From JAAOIF01 sp965206195 (lineage in GTDB: Bacteria > Pseudomonadota > Gammaproteobacteria > PS1 > Pseudothioglobaceae), in contig CBDBIZ010000011.1 in the NCBI GenBank assembly GCA_965206195.1, forward strand, positions 868,001 to 932,000: a stretch of DNA of 64,000 bases, read 5' to 3'. Positions 8,996 through 17,301 of the stretch are shown here, one piece after another; the first letter of the stretch is position 1; each line of letters starts with the position of its first letter. A program made the position numbers and the translations under genes. The notes under the pieces were generated by a model. It ran no database searches, was not told the origin of the DNA, and worked only from the letters and a program-made list of their open reading frames with translations.

Positions 8996-9208
8996 CTATT
9001 TAGAGTTATGCGGCATAATGTCTGATTCTATTACTACAGTTGGTTCTACCATTACAGCTGACTCTACCACTGCAGCTTGCTCTACCATTACAGCTGACTC
9101 TGCTTGTTGTGTTTCTTTCTTAACAGGCGTTAACTCACCAGTTTTCCCGCAAGCAGAAATACCCACAACAACAAAACCCAATACCATTAATTTAATCAGC
9201 TTATCCAT
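8996..9208 (-). CDS. Small lipoprotein, LptM/LppL (YifL) type
   Basis: A 70-residue precursor with a signal peptide and a lipobox (VGISAC) at residue 20. The motif CGKTGEL follows, close to the CGxxGPL signature of the LptM/YifL family, members of which bind the LPS-export pore LptD. The rest is low-complexity, with imperfect repeats of a ten-residue unit around ESAVMVE. Its place directly before lysA supports the family call. The repeat tail is unusual. Confidence 0.72.
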   Translation of the reverse strand: MDKLIKLMVLGFVVVGISACGKTGELTPVKKETQQAESAVMVEQAAVVESAVMVEPTVVIESDIMPHNSK

Positions 9209-9238
9209 ATCACACCTATTGTTATTAAAAATGTCATT

Positions 9239-9898
9239 TTACAACAATTCTTGCAACAGTTTTACAAACGTGGTGCGTTTTATATTAAACGCCCCCAAAC
9301 GTTCTAAATATGGACTTTCAACCTGACAGTCAACTAACTGGTAGTCTGTATGGGTTAATAAATGCGCAAAAGCCACCTTTGAGGCATTACTAACAACAGC
9401 AAACATCGACTCACCAAAAAACACTTTGCCTATTGTCACTCCATATAACCCGCCTACCAATTGATTATTCTCATACACCTCAATAGAGCGTGCAAAGCCT
9501 TGATGATGTAGTTTGATATAGGCTTGTAACATCGCATCATCAATCCAAGTGCCTTCTTGGTCTTTGCGCTTAATGTGCCTACATTGGTTAATGACCTGCT
9601 CAAAATTCGTATCAACCCGCATTTCAAATCGCTTGCTATTGAGTGTTTTTTTCAAACTTTTTGAGATGTGCAACTTGTCTTGAGTAATCACCATGCGTGG
9701 ATTTGGACTGTACCAAAGTATCGGCTCACCTTCACCATACCAAGGAAAAATACCTTGTTGGTAAGCAGTTAATAATCGAGTGCTGGATAATTCACCACCA
9801 ACAGCAATCAGCCCATTTGGCTGTGTTAACGCCAACTCAACATTTGGAAATGCAACATTAGGCGAATGAAGCACAAACGCAGGCGGGATGTCTATCAC
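9239..9898 (-). CDS. aat: Leucyl/phenylalanyl-tRNA--protein transferase
   Basis: A 219-residue enzyme adding Leu or Phe to N-terminal Lys/Arg of proteins, marking them for ClpS/ClpAP. Characteristic segments are PNGLIAVGGELS, the YQQGIFPWYGEGEPILWYSPNPRMV block and GGLYGVTIGKVFFGESMF. The length is typical, slightly short at the C-terminus. The start overlaps the nudE stop by 4 nt. Confidence 0.95.
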   Translation of the reverse strand: MIDIPPAFVLHSPNVAFPNVELALTQPNGLIAVGGELSSTRLLTAYQQGIFPWYGEGEPILWYSPNPRMVITQDKLHISKSLKKTLNSKRFEMRVDTNFEQVINQCRHIKRKDQEGTWIDDAMLQAYIKLHHQGFARSIEVYENNQLVGGLYGVTIGKVFFGESMFAVVSNASKVAFAHLLTHTDYQLVDCQVESPYLERLGAFNIKRTTFVKLLQELL

Positions 9899-10440
9899 TG
9901 GTTTTTGATAATTGCACGCGCCATATACAATGCTGCGATACTCCTAGCTTCGGTTAAATCCTGGTTATATACCAAAGTTTCTAATTCAGATAATTTGTGC
10001 TTGACCACTTCCAATGGCTCAGGCTCGTCACCTTCGGCACTGGCTGGGTATAAATCTTGTGCCAGTATAATATGAATAATATTAGATTGATATCCAGGTG
10101 CAAGGGTCATAGTTTTAATAAAATCGAGCTTATTAGCGCCATAACCAATTTCTTCAATCAACTCACGATTAGCCGCTGCAATTGGCGTCTCGCCTTTGTC
10201 AATTTTGCCTTTAGTGAGTGTTAATTCGTATCTATCTGTTCCGCCAGAATATTCATAAATCATCAGCACCGTGTCATCGTCTAACATCGGCACTACCAAT
10301 ACTGCACCATTGTCTGGTGGCTTTAGGCGTTCATATTCTCGTCGTTCGCCGTTCGAAAATTCAATCTCCATTTTTTCAATATTAAACACACGGGTTGTGG
10401 CAATGGTCTCAATATTGACTACGATGGGTTTTTTGCGCAT
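9895..10440 (-). CDS. nudE: ADP-compounds hydrolase, Nudix family (NudE)
   Basis: A 181-residue Nudix hydrolase. The Nudix box runs from GKIDKGETP through RELIEEIGYGA and fits GX5EX7REUXEEXGU. N-terminal similarity (EFSNGERREYERL) and length favour NudE, which cleaves ADP-ribose, NADH and diadenosine phosphates; ADP-ribose pyrophosphatase NudF is the alternative. It is first in a minus-strand run with aat. Confidence 0.85.
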   Translation of the reverse strand: MRKKPIVVNIETIATTRVFNIEKMEIEFSNGERREYERLKPPDNGAVLVVPMLDDDTVLMIYEYSGGTDRYELTLTKGKIDKGETPIAAANRELIEEIGYGANKLDFIKTMTLAPGYQSNIIHIILAQDLYPASAEGDEPEPLEVVKHKLSELETLVYNQDLTEARSIAALYMARAIIKNQ

Positions 10441-10774
10441 AGTGATATTATCGCCGTATTCTGTTTATTAGATATACCCAAATCCAAAAATAGAACAACT
10501 AAACTCTTAAAAACCATTTTCCCCACACTTGTGTACTGGTTAAAAACAGTTTTTCTACTGCTATTTTTGGCTTTTTATCGTTTATTTTGGATCTTTTTTA
10601 TGGAAACAGGACAAATTGTAGTTGATATTGATGGTTTTTTTAACGAAAACTGGTTTTTGTATTTTTTTTGACTTTGAAACGTCAAAAATTGAGGGTTTTA
10701 GTTTTTAATTTCTATTTTTGGATTGAGGATATAATCATTAACAATAGTCAACTTTTACTCAAAAAAACCAAATA
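10441..10774. other. Intergenic region with a 15-bp inverted repeat
   Basis: This 334-nt AT-rich gap separates divergent nudE and the SoxH-like gene. AATCCAAAAATAGAA at 10481-10495 recurs exactly inverted at 10710-10724, and CTATTTTTGG occurs again at 10561-10570. No convincing gene is seen; a 23-codon frame at about 10600 resembles nothing I know. It may hold both promoters or a small decayed element. Confidence 0.45.
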
Positions 10775-10801
10775 ATGCGATACAATAAATCTTTTCTGAG
10801 A

Positions 10802-11767
10802 ATGAAAAAAATAATGAAAAAAATAATGCCTGTATTTACCCTAGTTCTATCAACCCTATCAAACGCTTGGATGATTGAAGGCGTAGGCGATTTTAAATTT
10901 GAAAGCATCAACCCTAAGGTTTGGGTTATGCACGGACCAAAAGGCGAACCCAGTAAACAAAACCAAGGCTTTATGAACAATCCTGGCATGATTTTAGGCA
11001 AAACTGGCATTATTATTATCGACCCTGGCAGTACGTACCAAGTTGGCAAAAAGGTTATCAAAGAGGTTGAAAAAATCAGCAAACAGCCTATTGTTGCGGT
11101 ATTTAACACCCATGTGCATGGCGACCATTGGCTTGGCAATCAAGCAATTGTTGCAAAATATCCTTTAGTCAAAATCTATGCACACCCTAATATGATTGCC
11201 AAAGCAAAAGCAGGCGACGGTGAGTTTTGGGTTCAACTGATGCAAGATTTAACTCAGGGTGCCGCTAATGGCACAATCGCCACTTATCCGACTAATTCAA
11301 TCTTGCATTTACAAGTGATTCATGCAGCTGGAGAGGCGTTTAAAATCCACAGTCCTACGCTCAAAGCGCATACTGATACTGACATTATGGTTGAGCATGT
11401 TCAAAGTAAAACCTTGTTTTTAGGTGATAATGGCTTTGTGCATCGTCAAGCTCGATTTGACGACTCATCAAGTATGCACGGCAACATCAAAGCATTACAA
11501 TACGCCATTGATTTAGGGCTAAATAACTATGTGCCGGGGCACGGTCCAACGGGTGACGCACAGCAGGCAGTTCAGCCATTTTTAGACTACTTACTAACCA
11601 TTCAAGCTGAGGTTAAAAAAGGCTATACTGAGGATCTAGCGGATTATGAAATTAAGCCTATTGCTGAAAAAAAACTCACCCATTATCACGACTGGCATGG
11701 CTACGCAGCGCAGGTAGGGAAGCATGTCAATAAAATGCTTTTAGAGGTTGAGGCACTGGATTTTTAA
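10802..11767 (+). CDS. Periplasmic MBL-fold metallo-hydrolase, SoxH-like
   Basis: A protein of about 322 residues with a signal peptide (MKKIMKKIMP…SNA), so periplasmic. The metallo-beta-lactamase signature THVHGDHWLGN supplies the HxHxDH zinc motif; HTDTDIMV and GHG supply further ligands. It resembles SoxH and the zinc hydrolases linked to quinoprotein systems. The exact substrate is unknown. Other in-frame Mets lie upstream; one starting near 10802 or 10814 best fits the signal peptide. No other sox gene is adjacent, but soxB begins at the far end of the window. Confidence 0.75.
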   Translation: MKKIMKKIMPVFTLVLSTLSNAWMIEGVGDFKFESINPKVWVMHGPKGEPSKQNQGFMNNPGMILGKTGIIIIDPGSTYQVGKKVIKEVEKISKQPIVAVFNTHVHGDHWLGNQAIVAKYPLVKIYAHPNMIAKAKAGDGEFWVQLMQDLTQGAANGTIATYPTNSILHLQVIHAAGEAFKIHSPTLKAHTDTDIMVEHVQSKTLFLGDNGFVHRQARFDDSSSMHGNIKALQYAIDLGLNNYVPGHGPTGDAQQAVQPFLDYLLTIQAEVKKGYTEDLADYEIKPIAEKKLTHYHDWHGYAAQVGKHVNKMLLEVEALDF

Positions 11768-11804
11768 TTGCTTCTATTTATACCCACAGGGCATAAGTGC
11801 GCCT

Positions 11805-12045
11805 CTATTGATTAAAAAACCATCCATGTGTAGCTTCAGTTAAATCACCAAAGCCAGTGATGTGTTTGCCATCAATGATGATTTTCGGCAACTATTCTAG
11901 CACCATTAGTAATACGCGAAAACTCCGCCACTGCAGCGCTACTCGTCAAGCATTTTTGTTCAAAAGCCAAGCTCTATTTGTCCAACAATTCTTTGGTTCT
12001 AACGCAAATCAGACAAGTATGGGTTGAGCACACTTCAATTTTTAT
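11805..12045 (-). pseudogene. grxC: Glutaredoxin 3 pseudogene
   Basis: Reading the minus strand after the leuB stop gives a decayed glutaredoxin. The start codon has become ATA. The segment HTCLICVRTKELLDK replaces the usual CPFC active site with CLIC. A TAG stop follows DK, and a one-base shift occurs before PKIIIDGKHITGFGDLTEA, the conserved glutathione-binding part. Three independent lesions make it non-functional. It lay directly downstream of leuB. Confidence 0.8.
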
Positions 12046-12047
12046 GA

Positions 12048-13121
12048 TTATTCTTGTAACGCTTCAACGACTAAATCACCCATTTTTTCGGTGCCAATAA
12101 TATTATCACCCTTGCTGGCAATATCTTGTGTGCGATAACCTTGGTCAAGCACCGTGTTAACTGCGACATCAATCTTGTTCGCTAAATCAGACTGATTGAG
12201 AGAATATTTGAGCATCATTGAAACTGACAAAATGCTCGCCAAAGGATTGGCAACATCTTGTCCAGCAATATCAGGTGCGCTACCGTGAATTGGCTCATAC
12301 ATGCCGAAGCCGTCTTTGTTAAGGGCTGCTGATGGCAACATACCAATTGAACCGGTGAGCATAGCGGCGCAATCAGACAATATATCGCCGAATAAATTCG
12401 AGGTTACTATGACATCAAATTGCTTAGGTACTTTAATCAGTTGCATGGCAGCATTATCCACATACAGGTGCGAAAGTTCGACATCTGGATAATATTTACC
12501 CACATCAATCATAATTTCACGCCATAATTCACATACTTCTAACACATTGGCCTTATCTACTGAACAAACTCGTTTGTCACGTTTTTGGGCAATTTTAAAA
12601 GCAGAATGCCCAATTCGCCTAATTTCTGATTCAGAATAAGTCGCTGTATTAAAACCGTAACGTTCACCATTACGTTTCTTAATGCCGCGCGGCTGTCCAA
12701 AATAAATACCAGCCACCAACTCGCGCACAATCATCAAATCCAACCCAGATACAATCTCTGCTTTCAGCGTTGAAGCCCCAGCCAGTTGTGGGTATAAAAT
12801 TGCTGGACGTAAGTTAGAAAACAAATCTAATGCCGCGCGTAAACCTAATAATCCACGTTCAGGACGCAAATCGCGCTCTAAACTTTCCCACTGATAACCA
12901 CCGACTGCACCCAGTAAAATACTGTCACATTTATGTGCTACATCCAGCGTGGCTTGCGGCAGTGGCGAGAGTGTTTCATCATATGCTGCGCCACCAACAA
13001 GACCATGTACCAATTGCATATTTAGCGCATGGTGTTGATTTAAGAAGTTGATGACTTTTAGTGCTTGGGCGACAATTTCCTGCCCAATGCCGTCGCCCGG
13101 CAGTATTAATACTTTTGACAT
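12048..13121 (-). CDS. leuB: 3-isopropylmalate dehydrogenase
   Basis: A 357-residue NAD-dependent oxidative decarboxylase of leucine synthesis. Seen: LPGDGIGQEI, LLGAVGG, the substrate-binding RPERGLLGLR, REL(V)AGIYFG, the K in DKANVLE, and the metal/NAD region NLFGDILSDCAAMLTGSIGMLPSA…YEPIHGSAPDIAG. Full length. leuC and leuD are not in the window. Confidence 0.96.
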   Translation of the reverse strand: MSKVLILPGDGIGQEIVAQALKVINFLNQHHALNMQLVHGLVGGAAYDETLSPLPQATLDVAHKCDSILLGAVGGYQWESLERDLRPERGLLGLRAALDLFSNLRPAILYPQLAGASTLKAEIVSGLDLMIVRELVAGIYFGQPRGIKKRNGERYGFNTATYSESEIRRIGHSAFKIAQKRDKRVCSVDKANVLEVCELWREIMIDVGKYYPDVELSHLYVDNAAMQLIKVPKQFDVIVTSNLFGDILSDCAAMLTGSIGMLPSAALNKDGFGMYEPIHGSAPDIAGQDVANPLASILSVSMMLKYSLNQSDLANKIDVAVNTVLDQGYRTQDIASKGDNIIGTEKMGDLVVEALQE

Positions 13122-13145
13122 TTATGTCGCATTTACAAAAAAATG

Positions 13146-13316
13146 TTATATTTCAAACATTTCAAACTGATCTTTGGCAGCGCCGCAATCAGGACAAACC
13201 CAATCTTCGGGCACATCTTGCCATTTGGTTTTAGGTTTAATGCCTTCACTTGGTGCACCTAGATATTCATCGTAAACCCAATCACACACCGCACATCTGT
13301 ATTTTTTAAATTCCAT
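13146..13316 (-). CDS. Rubredoxin
   Basis: A 56-residue iron-only electron carrier. Two knuckles bind one Fe: CAVC (residues 8-11) and CPDCG (41-45). The first reads YRCAVCDWVYDE and the second EDWVCPDCGAAKDQF, as in classical rubredoxins. An AGGAG ribosome-binding site sits ahead of the ATG. It is placed between the peroxiredoxin gene and leuB, so a role in peroxide or oxygen detoxification is plausible but not shown. Confidence 0.93.
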   Translation of the reverse strand: MEFKKYRCAVCDWVYDEYLGAPSEGIKPKTKWQDVPEDWVCPDCGAAKDQFEMFEI

Positions 13317-13340
13317 ACTGCTAACTCCTAAACAACAAAA

Positions 13341-13365
13341 AGGGAGTAAAAAAACTCCCTAAATG
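13341..13365 (-). terminator. Rho-independent terminator after the peroxiredoxin gene
   Basis: On the transcript from the minus strand, AGGGAGT and ACTCCCT form a 7-bp stem around a short T-rich loop, reached from the peroxiredoxin stop. The following residues on that strand are T-rich. It would separate the peroxiredoxin message from rubredoxin. Confidence 0.6.
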
Positions 13366-13380
13366 ATACCCAGTTATTGA

Positions 13381-13980
13381 TTATAAATTATCAGCATTCT
13401 TGGCTAAATATGCTGCCACACCCTCTGGGGTGCCTTTCATGCCTTCGTCGCCTTTATTCCAACCAGCTGGGCAAACTTCACCATGAATTGTATGGAAATC
13501 AAGCGCATCAACCATCCGTAACATTTCGTCCACGTTTCTACCAAGTGGCAAATCATTCACAACTTGATGGCGCACTTCAAAATTTTCATCAATTAAAAAC
13601 GAAGCGCGCAGCGCAATACCAGCTGGATGCACAATACCATACGCTTCCATGATTGCATGATTGGTATCTGCCACCAATGGAAAATCGATCGCACCTAAAC
13701 CGCCATCTGCAGGTGCTGTATTACGCCATGCGTTGTGAGTAAATTGCGAATCAACTGAGATGCCGACCACTTCAACACCCTTTGAAGCAAATAGTGCCAC
13801 GCGATGATGATGCGCTAAAACCTCTGAAGGACAAACAAAAGTAAAGTCTAATGGATAGAAAAAGATAACAATTTTCTTACCTTTTAGACTGGATAATTGA
13901 AAATCATCAACGATAGAACCGTTGGCCAAAACTGCTGCTGCAGTAAAATCAGGGGCTTGTTGCGTTACTAAAACACTCAT
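13381..13980 (-). CDS. Typical 2-Cys peroxiredoxin (AhpC/TSA family)
   Basis: A 199-residue cytoplasmic thiol peroxidase that reduces H2O2 and organic hydroperoxides. The peroxidatic Cys lies in FYPLDFTFVCPSE and the resolving Cys in GEVCPAGW. Both are intact. It belongs to the Prx1 subgroup; the electron donor is not evident here (no AhpF or thioredoxin reductase gene nearby). A good ribosome-binding site (TGGAGAAA) precedes the ATG, and a TATAAT lies on this strand at about 14016-14021. Confidence 0.92.
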   Translation of the reverse strand: MSVLVTQQAPDFTAAAVLANGSIVDDFQLSSLKGKKIVIFFYPLDFTFVCPSEVLAHHHRVALFASKGVEVVGISVDSQFTHNAWRNTAPADGGLGAIDFPLVADTNHAIMEAYGIVHPAGIALRASFLIDENFEVRHQVVNDLPLGRNVDEMLRMVDALDFHTIHGEVCPAGWNKGDEGMKGTPEGVAAYLAKNADNL

Positions 13981-14099
13981 ACTTTTCTCCAGTTAAATAA
14001 TAAAAATACTCCCCGATTATATACAATTGATAGCTCGTGGAAGTCATATAAAAATTAAGGATTTGTCGTAACGCTGGATAATCACGTAAAATACTCACC

Positions 14100-15488
14100 A
14101 TGCTCAAAATTTACAACACTCTTAGCAAACAAAAAGAAGAATTTCACCCTATCAATGCTGATAAAGTAGGTATTTACGTCTGTGGTATGACGGTATATGA
14201 TTATTGCCACATGGGGCATGCACGTGTATTGGTGATGTTTGATGTAATTACTCGGCACTTGCGCAGGCATTTTCCCCAGGTTGAATATGTACGTAATATT
14301 ACCGATATTGATGACAAAATTATCCAGCGTGCGATTGCAAATAAAGAAGACTTTCATAACCTAACCAATCGCTTTATCAATACTATGCACGAAGATGAGC
14401 GTGCACTGGGCGTGTTGGCACCCGATATTGAGCCACGTGCAACCGATGCTATCGAGCAGATGTTGTATATGATTGAAACATTGATTGAAAAAGGTATGGC
14501 TTATCAGGGTAATAATGGCGATGTGTATTACTCAGTACGCGACTTTAAAGACTATGGCAAATTATCAGGAAAAAATCTTGATGAGCTTGAAGCAGGTGCA
14601 CGTGTTGATATACAAACTGACAAACAAGACCCGCTTGATTTTGTCCTGTGGAAAATGGCAAAACCTGATGAGCCAAGTTGGTCGTCGCCTTGGGGAGAGG
14701 GCCGACCTGGCTGGCATATTGAATGCTCAGCCATGTCCACACATCACTTAGGTAATCATTTTGATATTCATGGCGGCGGTATGGACTTGGCTTTTCCACA
14801 CCACGAAAATGAAATTGCCCAAAGCGAAGGGGCGAATGATTGTGCTTTTGTAAATACTTGGATACATGTTGGCTTTGTCAACATTAATAATGAGAAGATG
14901 AGCAAATCGCTCAACAACTTTTTCACTATTCGCGGAGTATTAGCAAGTTACGATGGCGAAACTCTACGCTATTTCATCATTAGCTCACATTATCGTAGTG
15001 GGCTTAATTTTTCTGATGACAGCCTTAATAAGGCAAAATCCGCACTGACACGCCTATACACCGCGATACGGGGTTTAAATGCTTCTCGCGCAGCGATGAT
15101 CGAGGTATCACAGCGCTTTGATTATGAGCAACGTTTTGTTGACGCACTGGATGATGATTTCAACACCCCGATAGCATTAAGTGTGTTGTTTGAATTGGCA
15201 AAAACAATTAATTCACAACGCGATAAAGACATCGACCAAGCAAGTGCTTTGGCGCAACTATTACAAAAGCTCGGTGGTTATATTGGCATTTTACAAGCTG
15301 ATGCAGATACCTTTTTAAAACAAGGCGTTGTGTTGTCTGATAATGAAATTGATGAAAAAATCAAACGGCGCAATAACGCTCGATTGAATAAAGATTTTGC
15401 TTTGTCTGATAAAATTAGAGACCAGCTAACTAGCCTAGGCATTGTACTGGAGGATAGTGCAAATGGCACTAGCTGGCGCAGAAGCTAA
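14100..15488 (+). CDS. cysS: Cysteinyl-tRNA synthetase
   Basis: A 462-residue class I synthetase that charges tRNA-Cys (the tRNA lies at about 58.3 kb). Seen: YVCGMTVYDYCHMGHAR (HIGH-type motif and a zinc ligand Cys), WHIECSAMS (zinc site), HHENEIAQSEG, and the KMSKSLNNF signature loop. Full length. The 3' end overlaps the downstream HAD hydrolase by about 26 nt. Confidence 0.97.
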   Translation: MLKIYNTLSKQKEEFHPINADKVGIYVCGMTVYDYCHMGHARVLVMFDVITRHLRRHFPQVEYVRNITDIDDKIIQRAIANKEDFHNLTNRFINTMHEDERALGVLAPDIEPRATDAIEQMLYMIETLIEKGMAYQGNNGDVYYSVRDFKDYGKLSGKNLDELEAGARVDIQTDKQDPLDFVLWKMAKPDEPSWSSPWGEGRPGWHIECSAMSTHHLGNHFDIHGGGMDLAFPHHENEIAQSEGANDCAFVNTWIHVGFVNINNEKMSKSLNNFFTIRGVLASYDGETLRYFIISSHYRSGLNFSDDSLNKAKSALTRLYTAIRGLNASRAAMIEVSQRFDYEQRFVDALDDDFNTPIALSVLFELAKTINSQRDKDIDQASALAQLLQKLGGYIGILQADADTFLKQGVVLSDNEIDEKIKRRNNARLNKDFALSDKIRDQLTSLGIVLEDSANGTSWRRS

Positions 15489-16137
15489 TATCAATTGGGT
15501 ACAAATTGATACCATCTTGTTAGATATGGATGGCACATTGTTAGACCTTAATTTTGATTTGCATTTTTGGATGGAATATGTGCCGCTAGTATTTGCTAAC
15601 AAGCACAACCTGAGCCACCAACAATCAAAAGACAAAATCTATCCAATCCTGCGTGCTGAAGAAGGAAAACTGCATTGGTACTGTCTAGACTATTGGCAAA
15701 AAGTATTTGGACTGGATATCGCTAAACTCAAAGAAGATGTAGCGCACTTAATCCAAATTCATCCGTTTGTTTTAGAATTTCTAGTTCAAGCAAAACAGCA
15801 TAAAAAACGTATTTACTTGACTACCAACGCACATCGAAAAACCATTGCACTAAAAATGCGTATCACCAATCTAGCGCAATATTTCAACGGTATTATCTCA
15901 TCACATGATTACAATGTGGCTAAAGAGCAACAAGATTTCTGGCGCATACTGGCGCATGAAATTCACCTAAATAAAGCCAACAGTATATTCTTCGATGACT
16001 CTGAGGCAGTACTTAAAGCTGCCAAAAAATACGGCATCGGCACCGTTGTTGCTATCACTAAGCCCAGTTCTCAAATGGATGCTAAACCGATAGATGGATT
16101 TATTAACATTGAAAATTTTGAAAAAATCACAATGTAA
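15463..16137 (+). CDS. HAD-superfamily nucleotidase, YrfG-like
   Basis: A 224-residue phosphatase with the HAD motifs: LLDMDGTLLDL (motif I, nucleophile Asp), YLTTNA (motif II), a Lys in between, and FFDDSEA (motif IV). The N-terminal part, INWVQIDTILLDMDGTLLDLNFD, closely resembles E. coli YrfG, a GMP/IMP 5'-nucleotidase. The Met at 15463 is preferred over one 21 nt earlier because AGGA precedes it at a suitable distance. It overlaps the end of cysS. Confidence 0.83.
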   Translation: MALAGAEANINWVQIDTILLDMDGTLLDLNFDLHFWMEYVPLVFANKHNLSHQQSKDKIYPILRAEEGKLHWYCLDYWQKVFGLDIAKLKEDVAHLIQIHPFVLEFLVQAKQHKKRIYLTTNAHRKTIALKMRITNLAQYFNGIISSHDYNVAKEQQDFWRILAHEIHLNKANSIFFDDSEAVLKAAKKYGIGTVVAITKPSSQMDAKPIDGFINIENFEKITM

Positions 16138-16210
16138 ATTTGCATCATACACGCACCACTTAGTTTCACCGCAAAAGATATTTTTTTGGCGCGTATTGTC
16201 CTCTTATTTT

Positions 16211-16507
16211 TTATTTTGAACCAACAGATCCAACTGAGCCGATGGTGGTTGTACTACCTAAAGTGGTACAAACACTGCCCAATGTGCTAGCACTGCCCGC
16301 TGTGCCAATTGTACTTGCGCAAGCTGCCGCTTGAATATTCTCTAAATCAGCTTGAGAAAAATTATTAGGCATAACAATATAAGTAGTGTTTCGCGTGTTT
16401 TTGACCACATTAACCTCAATCTCTTTGTTGATTTCTTGCAACATAAGTTTTGGATTGGCTATCAACTTTTTACGAAAGTCGCTATCGTAAAGGTTATATG
16501 TTTGCAT
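16211..16507 (-). CDS. NHLP-type RiPP precursor peptide, copy 1 (tripeptide-repeat core)
   Basis: A 98-residue peptide. The leader (about 1-65) carries the nitrile-hydratase-like signature: YDSDFRKKLIANPK…, then VNVVKNTRNTTYIVMP, then ADLENIQAAAC as the likely leader end. The C-terminal 35 residues are only small and hydroxyl residues in repeated hydrophobic-G/S-S/T triplets (AST, IGT, AGS, LGS, VCT, then a lone T, LGS, TTT, IGS, VGS, VGS). GAGG precedes the ATG. It is last of four such genes on this strand. A secreted, post-translationally modified product is inferred; no modifying enzyme is adjacent. Confidence 0.82.
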   Translation of the reverse strand: MQTYNLYDSDFRKKLIANPKLMLQEINKEIEVNVVKNTRNTTYIVMPNNFSQADLENIQAAACASTIGTAGSASTLGSVCTTLGSTTTIGSVGSVGSK

Positions 16508-16531
16508 TTTATACCTCGTGTTTTTAATTTA

Positions 16532-16858
16532 CTATCCGATACTGCCCAACGAACCGACACTGCCCGCTGTGCTGGCACAGCCAAAAGTACCGCCCACGGT
16601 AGAAAGAGTGCCAGCAGAACCAGCAGAGCCAACCGTGCCCGCTGTGCTGGCTTTAACACCTGCATTTAACATGTCCAAAGCATCGTCATTAAATTGCTGG
16701 TTTAATTTCTCATTAAAGACTACATAAGTAATCTTTTTAGTATTTGTTTTCACAATATACTGCTGGTCATCTGTGACTTGATAGCCCAATTGAGCAAGAT
16801 ATTTTTTCGGGTCGTCTCTCAAGTTTTGACGAAATTTTTTATTATAATCTTGGTTCAT
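16532..16858 (-). CDS. NHLP-type RiPP precursor peptide, copy 2 (tripeptide-repeat core)
   Basis: A 108-residue relative of its neighbours. The leader includes YNKKFRQNLRDDPKKYLAQLGYQV, then YIVKTNTKKITYVVF, the NHLP hallmark, and DDALDMLNAG at the boundary. The core is a run of triplets (AST, AGT, VGS, AGS, AGT, LST, VGG, a lone T, FGC, AST, AGS, VGS, LGS, IG) with a single Cys. An AGGAG site lies 8 nt before the ATG. Its 24-nt spacing to copy 1 and 15-nt spacing to copy 3 imply one message. Confidence 0.83.
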   Translation of the reverse strand: MNQDYNKKFRQNLRDDPKKYLAQLGYQVTDDQQYIVKTNTKKITYVVFNEKLNQQFNDDALDMLNAGVKASTAGTVGSAGSAGTLSTVGGTFGCASTAGSVGSLGSIG

Positions 16859-16873
16859 ATTAATTACTCCTGA

Positions 16874-17251
16874 TTATGCTTGAGTGCCGACTGTGCCGAC
16901 TGAACCTGCCGAGCCTACTGTACTCAGTGAAGCCCCTCCTGTGCCTGCTGTGCTACAAGCACTACCGATAGTGCTGACTGTACCCAGTGTGCTGGCTGTA
17001 CCTCCTGAACCTGCTGTGCTGGCTGTGCCTGTTTTTGCTGCTTGAAACATTTGCAAATCTGTATTATTAAGAATTTTATAATCCAACATCACACAATAAA
17101 AGATTGTTTTAGTATTCGTAACCACCTTAAAATCAACACCATCAACCTTAATGTAGCCTAACTGCTGCGCATAGGTATCGGGATCATTGATTAAATTGGC
17201 TCTAAATGTTTTGTCATTCATTAATTCTTTTATTTGACTTATAGTATCCAT
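16874..17251 (-). CDS. NHLP-type RiPP precursor peptide, copy 3 (longest core)
   Basis: A 125-residue member. The leader reads MNDKTFRANLINDPDTYAQQLGY, then FKVVTNTKTIFYCVM (NHLP signature) and DLQMFQAAK. The core has about 15 triplets, including AST, AGS, GGT, LGT, VST, IGS, ACS plus an extra T, AGT, LST and VGT. It holds one core Cys. AAGGA precedes the ATG. Almost no charged residue occurs in the core, whereas the leader is charged. It is conserved in design with copies 1 and 2 but diverged in sequence, so the duplication is not recent. Confidence 0.83.
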   Translation of the reverse strand: MDTISQIKELMNDKTFRANLINDPDTYAQQLGYIKVDGVDFKVVTNTKTIFYCVMLDYKILNNTDLQMFQAAKTGTASTAGSGGTASTLGTVSTIGSACSTAGTGGASLSTVGSAGSVGTVGTQA

Positions 17252-17301
17252 AATTAAACCATCCTTAATTTTTTTATAACAAAATAATCCAAACTATTGC
17301 T

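Noticed and set aside
16352..16727. Two long plus-strand frames opposite the RiPP precursors, rich in Pro, Ala and Thr.
   Set aside because: They are the antisense of the Gly/Ser/Thr repeat cores. They lack ribosome-binding sites and family features, whereas the minus frames share a conserved leader design.
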